Shown: positions 61,386-64,000 of the stretch, piece by piece | Position numbering within the stretch: position 1 is the first letter of the stretch | Layout: each line of letters starts with the position of its first letter | From: Ciona savignyi | Taxonomy: Eukaryota > Chordata > Ascidiacea > Phlebobranchia > Cionidae | DNA length: 64,000 bases | Reading direction: 5' to 3' | Assembly: GCA_000149265.1 (NCBI GenBank) | Contig: CH003028.1 | Coordinates: 1,481,082-1,545,081, forward strand | The notes under the pieces: model-generated | Database searches by the model: none | Told to the model about the DNA's origin: nothing | What the model saw: the letters and a program-made list of their open reading frames with translations, nothing else | Made by a program: the position numbers and the translations under genes

Positions 61386-62149
61386 AGTGTCTGGACTTTA
61401 GACCCTAAGTCATGGCGGCTAATCTCTGCTGAGCATATCGGTTTGTTTCCTTGGCGATGTGTTCATAATCCCAATAGTCTTTTGGTGTTTCGGATAATAA
61501 ATCTGGTTCACAATAACCAGTTTCCAAAGAAAGGAAGTCTGCAAATATGGAACATAATTTTCATCAGTTGCTTGCTCAAAACCGGCAATTGAGTCTTTGT
61601 GGATAGTGTCGGTTTCGGTGTGCGTCGGATTTTGTCTAGTTTTTTTGCTTCTTAGGTATGGGTTGACCTACTGACCTACCTTTGGTTGCGTTGAAATCTT
61701 TCAACGCGAATGTCTAATTGTCAATTTACAGTTTAAACGCACACGCTTTCATTCCTGTCTTAAATGTGCGGTTTTCTAAAAATAAAAATAAATACAATTA
61801 AAAATATCGTCAGAATATCAATGCTCAAAGAGTTAAGTTTTATCTTTGCAGGTAAGTATCGTTAGAATTCAGTAAACAATTTCGAATATCTTTAGCAATG
61901 GTTCTTAAACGGTTCAGTACTAATACAAAAAGCAAAAACGAGGCAGTAAAAAAATGAAGCGCGTTTTTGATTGACGTCACAACCTTGAAATGATTGGGAT
62001 TTCCCGATCTTATAATCAGGGGCCAACCATGACGTCGCTCTCCACAGCATCAAACGATGTGAACTTACGATACAGATGTTACAACCGTTTTTTTTTTGTT
62101 TATGTAAATTGTAAACAATGTTTTATATCTTTTAGAATTATCGCGGTCA

Positions 62150-62820
62150 AAATATATTTCACCGAGGTTCGAGGATGCCCGTCATCTAACAAACGGCTCG
62201 ACTGCTTCCCGAGTCGAAGTGGGAGAACAAGATCCTATACCTGGCGAACAGCAATGCGCGAGATCCAGTAGTTCGTCCATCACCAGACCTAAAATATAAC
62301 TTCTGTCCCATTTTCTTTCCACGTTGAAAATTTACACATGGGGATATGGAGCTGCAGAATTCCAGCACGAAATTAGATCACGTGGTTGCAGTGGTAATTG
62401 CACTCGGAACAAACGACGTGCTTTGATTTCGGGAATGGGAGGTCGACCAATACTCCGGATATGTTGTACATTCCATTGTTTCGAGAGCGAAAATGATAAT
62501 TAGAACAGCCAATTCAGTATATCCCGAAGCGAAGGAAGCCATTTGTTAGATCTTTTAAAATTAGGTGATAACTGTTAACTCTTTTAAATTTACTTCAATG
62601 CAGTCATGTCCAAAATGACTGGCTAAGGAAAGCTCGATCCACTGTTAAACGATGCGCTGGCACCGTCGTTTGTTTCAGATGGCACCATGTTTTTTTGGAG
62701 TTTGTCATGCCAGACAAACCAGGTATGACAAGTTGCACTTGTCGGATGACGGACTGCGTTTGTTGCTCTGTCAACTAGAGGAGTGGTTGGCAGAAGAGAG
62801 AAAGTCGAAACGTAAATGAG
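62150..62820 (+). pseudogene. SGNH-hydrolase-like fragment, probably from a retroelement
   Basis: Broken plus-strand frames give VVAVVIALGTNDVL and, further on, KLHLSDDGLRLLLCQLEEWL, the pattern of the G.ND block and the C-terminal His block (D..H). Such domains occur in DIRS/Ngaro and CR1-type elements. Stops and shifts throughout. Confidence 0.4.
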
Positions 62821-62829
62821 GAGGTTAAA

Positions 62830-63695
62830 TCAAAGGATTATCACAAAGCTGCTTAAAATGCATAGAGTTGGATAATATACCACAACACTAGTGCTTCAGT
62901 TGTAACGACGAGGAACGTATTAGGAACACGGGTGAACGAGGGTAAAGCGAGGACGAACGTGGAGGGAGCAAGGTGGAACTTAACACGAGACAATCGAACA
63001 CCGAGGATAATGGAAGATAGGCAGTAGGAATTAAAACGCAGCCTGTTTAAAGGCTGATTGGAGTTTGCAAAAATATACCATGACGAACACAACGGTTTAA
63101 TACGTGGATTTTAGGACGATCTTAAATCGCCGAGTAAAAGAAAACGAACCGACTCTCAACCCGAACAAGAGAACCAAGAGCGATGGAGTAAGAGATTAAA
63201 ACGCTGGGATAATACTTTAGGAAAATGCCTTTAACCTCCACTAAATCTCTTCTCGGTCCATTCGAGTGAAAGAAGTTCTTGTTTTGGGATCATTTGTCTG
63301 GGCAGGAATGCACCCCCACAGGGCTAGGATGCAGCGCCAGGAAAATGGAACCTATTTTTGCTGTTAACAAAACAGCTCTAAAAATGTTTACGAAGCGAAG
63401 AAAGTGGTTGAACGACAAACATATAGACACAAACATACTTTTTTGGGGCAGCATTTTCCAGATATTATGGGTTGCTAATGGGTTGCCAAGCTGGTTGAAC
63501 TATCAATTTCAAATCCCTTCCTTATACGACTCGAAACGATATTGTCCGAATTATTAATATTCATGGAGATCACTGGGTTACCGTCTCCAACAAATTTGCC
63601 ACATATAGCAGTAGGCCTACAATCAATATATATGACAGTTTACCATTTGAATTAAGTAAAACAGACCAATTTAATACTTCTACTTTTAAATGTAG
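62830..63695. other. No gene seen
   Basis: Open stretches of up to about 90 codons exist on both strands without recognisable motifs; probably relic sequence like the region to its left. Confidence 0.45.
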
Positions 63696-63699
63696 ATTC

Positions 63700-64000
63700 A
63701 ACTAGAGAGTGTCAACCACCTGTTTAACCACCACTATTTGTAAAACACTTGTTGTGTGCCATATATTTATGCTACAGGGTCCCTTGTAACCACAACTTGT
63801 ATTTTGTACACTGATTATGTAGTTTGTTTCTGCAAGCATAAACGCATGGGTCCCATAGTTATCAAACCAAATTTCTTTTTCATGTGTAGTTAAAAAAAGA
63901 ATAAACGTCTTAAATTTACGAAAATTTTCACCACAAATGTTTTAAATTAAACCGTCGTTTCAAGCGCCGAAGTGAAATGAAGCTAAATTGCCAAAACAGC
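63700..64000 (-). repeat. Terminal arm at the right edge
   Basis: Starts CAACTAGAGAGTGTCAACCA and follows the arm at 27.96 kb closely to the end of the window, so a further copy of the element probably continues outside. Confidence 0.65.

Overview
The window looks like a piece of a tunicate nuclear genome, most probably Ciona. It is AT-rich and eukaryotic. Genes have several introns, some only 50-60 bp. The proteins are animal proteins: ribosomal protein SA, a RIN-type Rab5 exchange factor, a collagen-fibrinogen ficolin, a family-4 sulfotransferase and a seven-pass receptor. Many tRNA-derived SINEs, MITEs and decayed transposons lie between and inside them. No database was searched; the species call is inference.

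Layout. 1-13.6 kb: one minus-strand gene of at least 14 coding exons that join in frame into 761 codons. It encodes a RIN-family protein (RH region, VPS9 domain, start of an RA domain) and runs off the left edge. 13.6-17.2 kb: mostly non-coding, with SINEs and one weak candidate minus-strand terminal exon. 17.3-20.2 kb: RPSA in two coding exons; its 1.95 kb intron holds a foldback element. 20.2-23.8 kb: repeats and a 100-N assembly gap. 23.86-25.19 kb: a six-exon ficolin-like gene. 25.58-26.13 kb: a candidate solo LTR.

27.2-56.5 kb: a family-4 sulfotransferase and a tiny Trp/Arg-rich secreted peptide have been amplified. Sulfotransferase copy 1 (27.2-32.5 kb) carries a 4.3 kb intron full of inverted arrays of a ~338 bp repeat. 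After an intronless 7TM receptor gene (34.5-35.4 kb, minus strand), three tandem duplication units follow. Unit A (about 40.4-47.7 kb) has sulfotransferase copy 2 (first exon at 39.4 kb) and peptide copy 1. Unit C (about 47.87-50.47 kb) has peptide copy 2 only. Unit B (about 50.47-56.4 kb) has a broken sulfotransferase copy 3 and peptide copy 3. Three DNA-transposon insertions occur in only one unit each, and the sister unit shows the unoccupied or corresponding site. An inverted fragment of the peptide upstream region follows at 56.8-57.3 kb.

57.4-64 kb: relics of retroelements and DNA transposons (zinc-knuckle ORF, piggyBac transposase, SGNH-like fragment), ending in another copy of a dispersed repeat whose end reads CTAGAGAGTGTCAACC.

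The best candidate for an undescribed system is the triplicated two-exon gene for a roughly 63-residue precursor: signal peptide, Trp/Arg6/Trp cationic block, acidic C-terminal tail. This layout is typical of antimicrobial peptide precursors. All three copies keep frame, splice sites and a poly(A) signal overlapping the stop codon.
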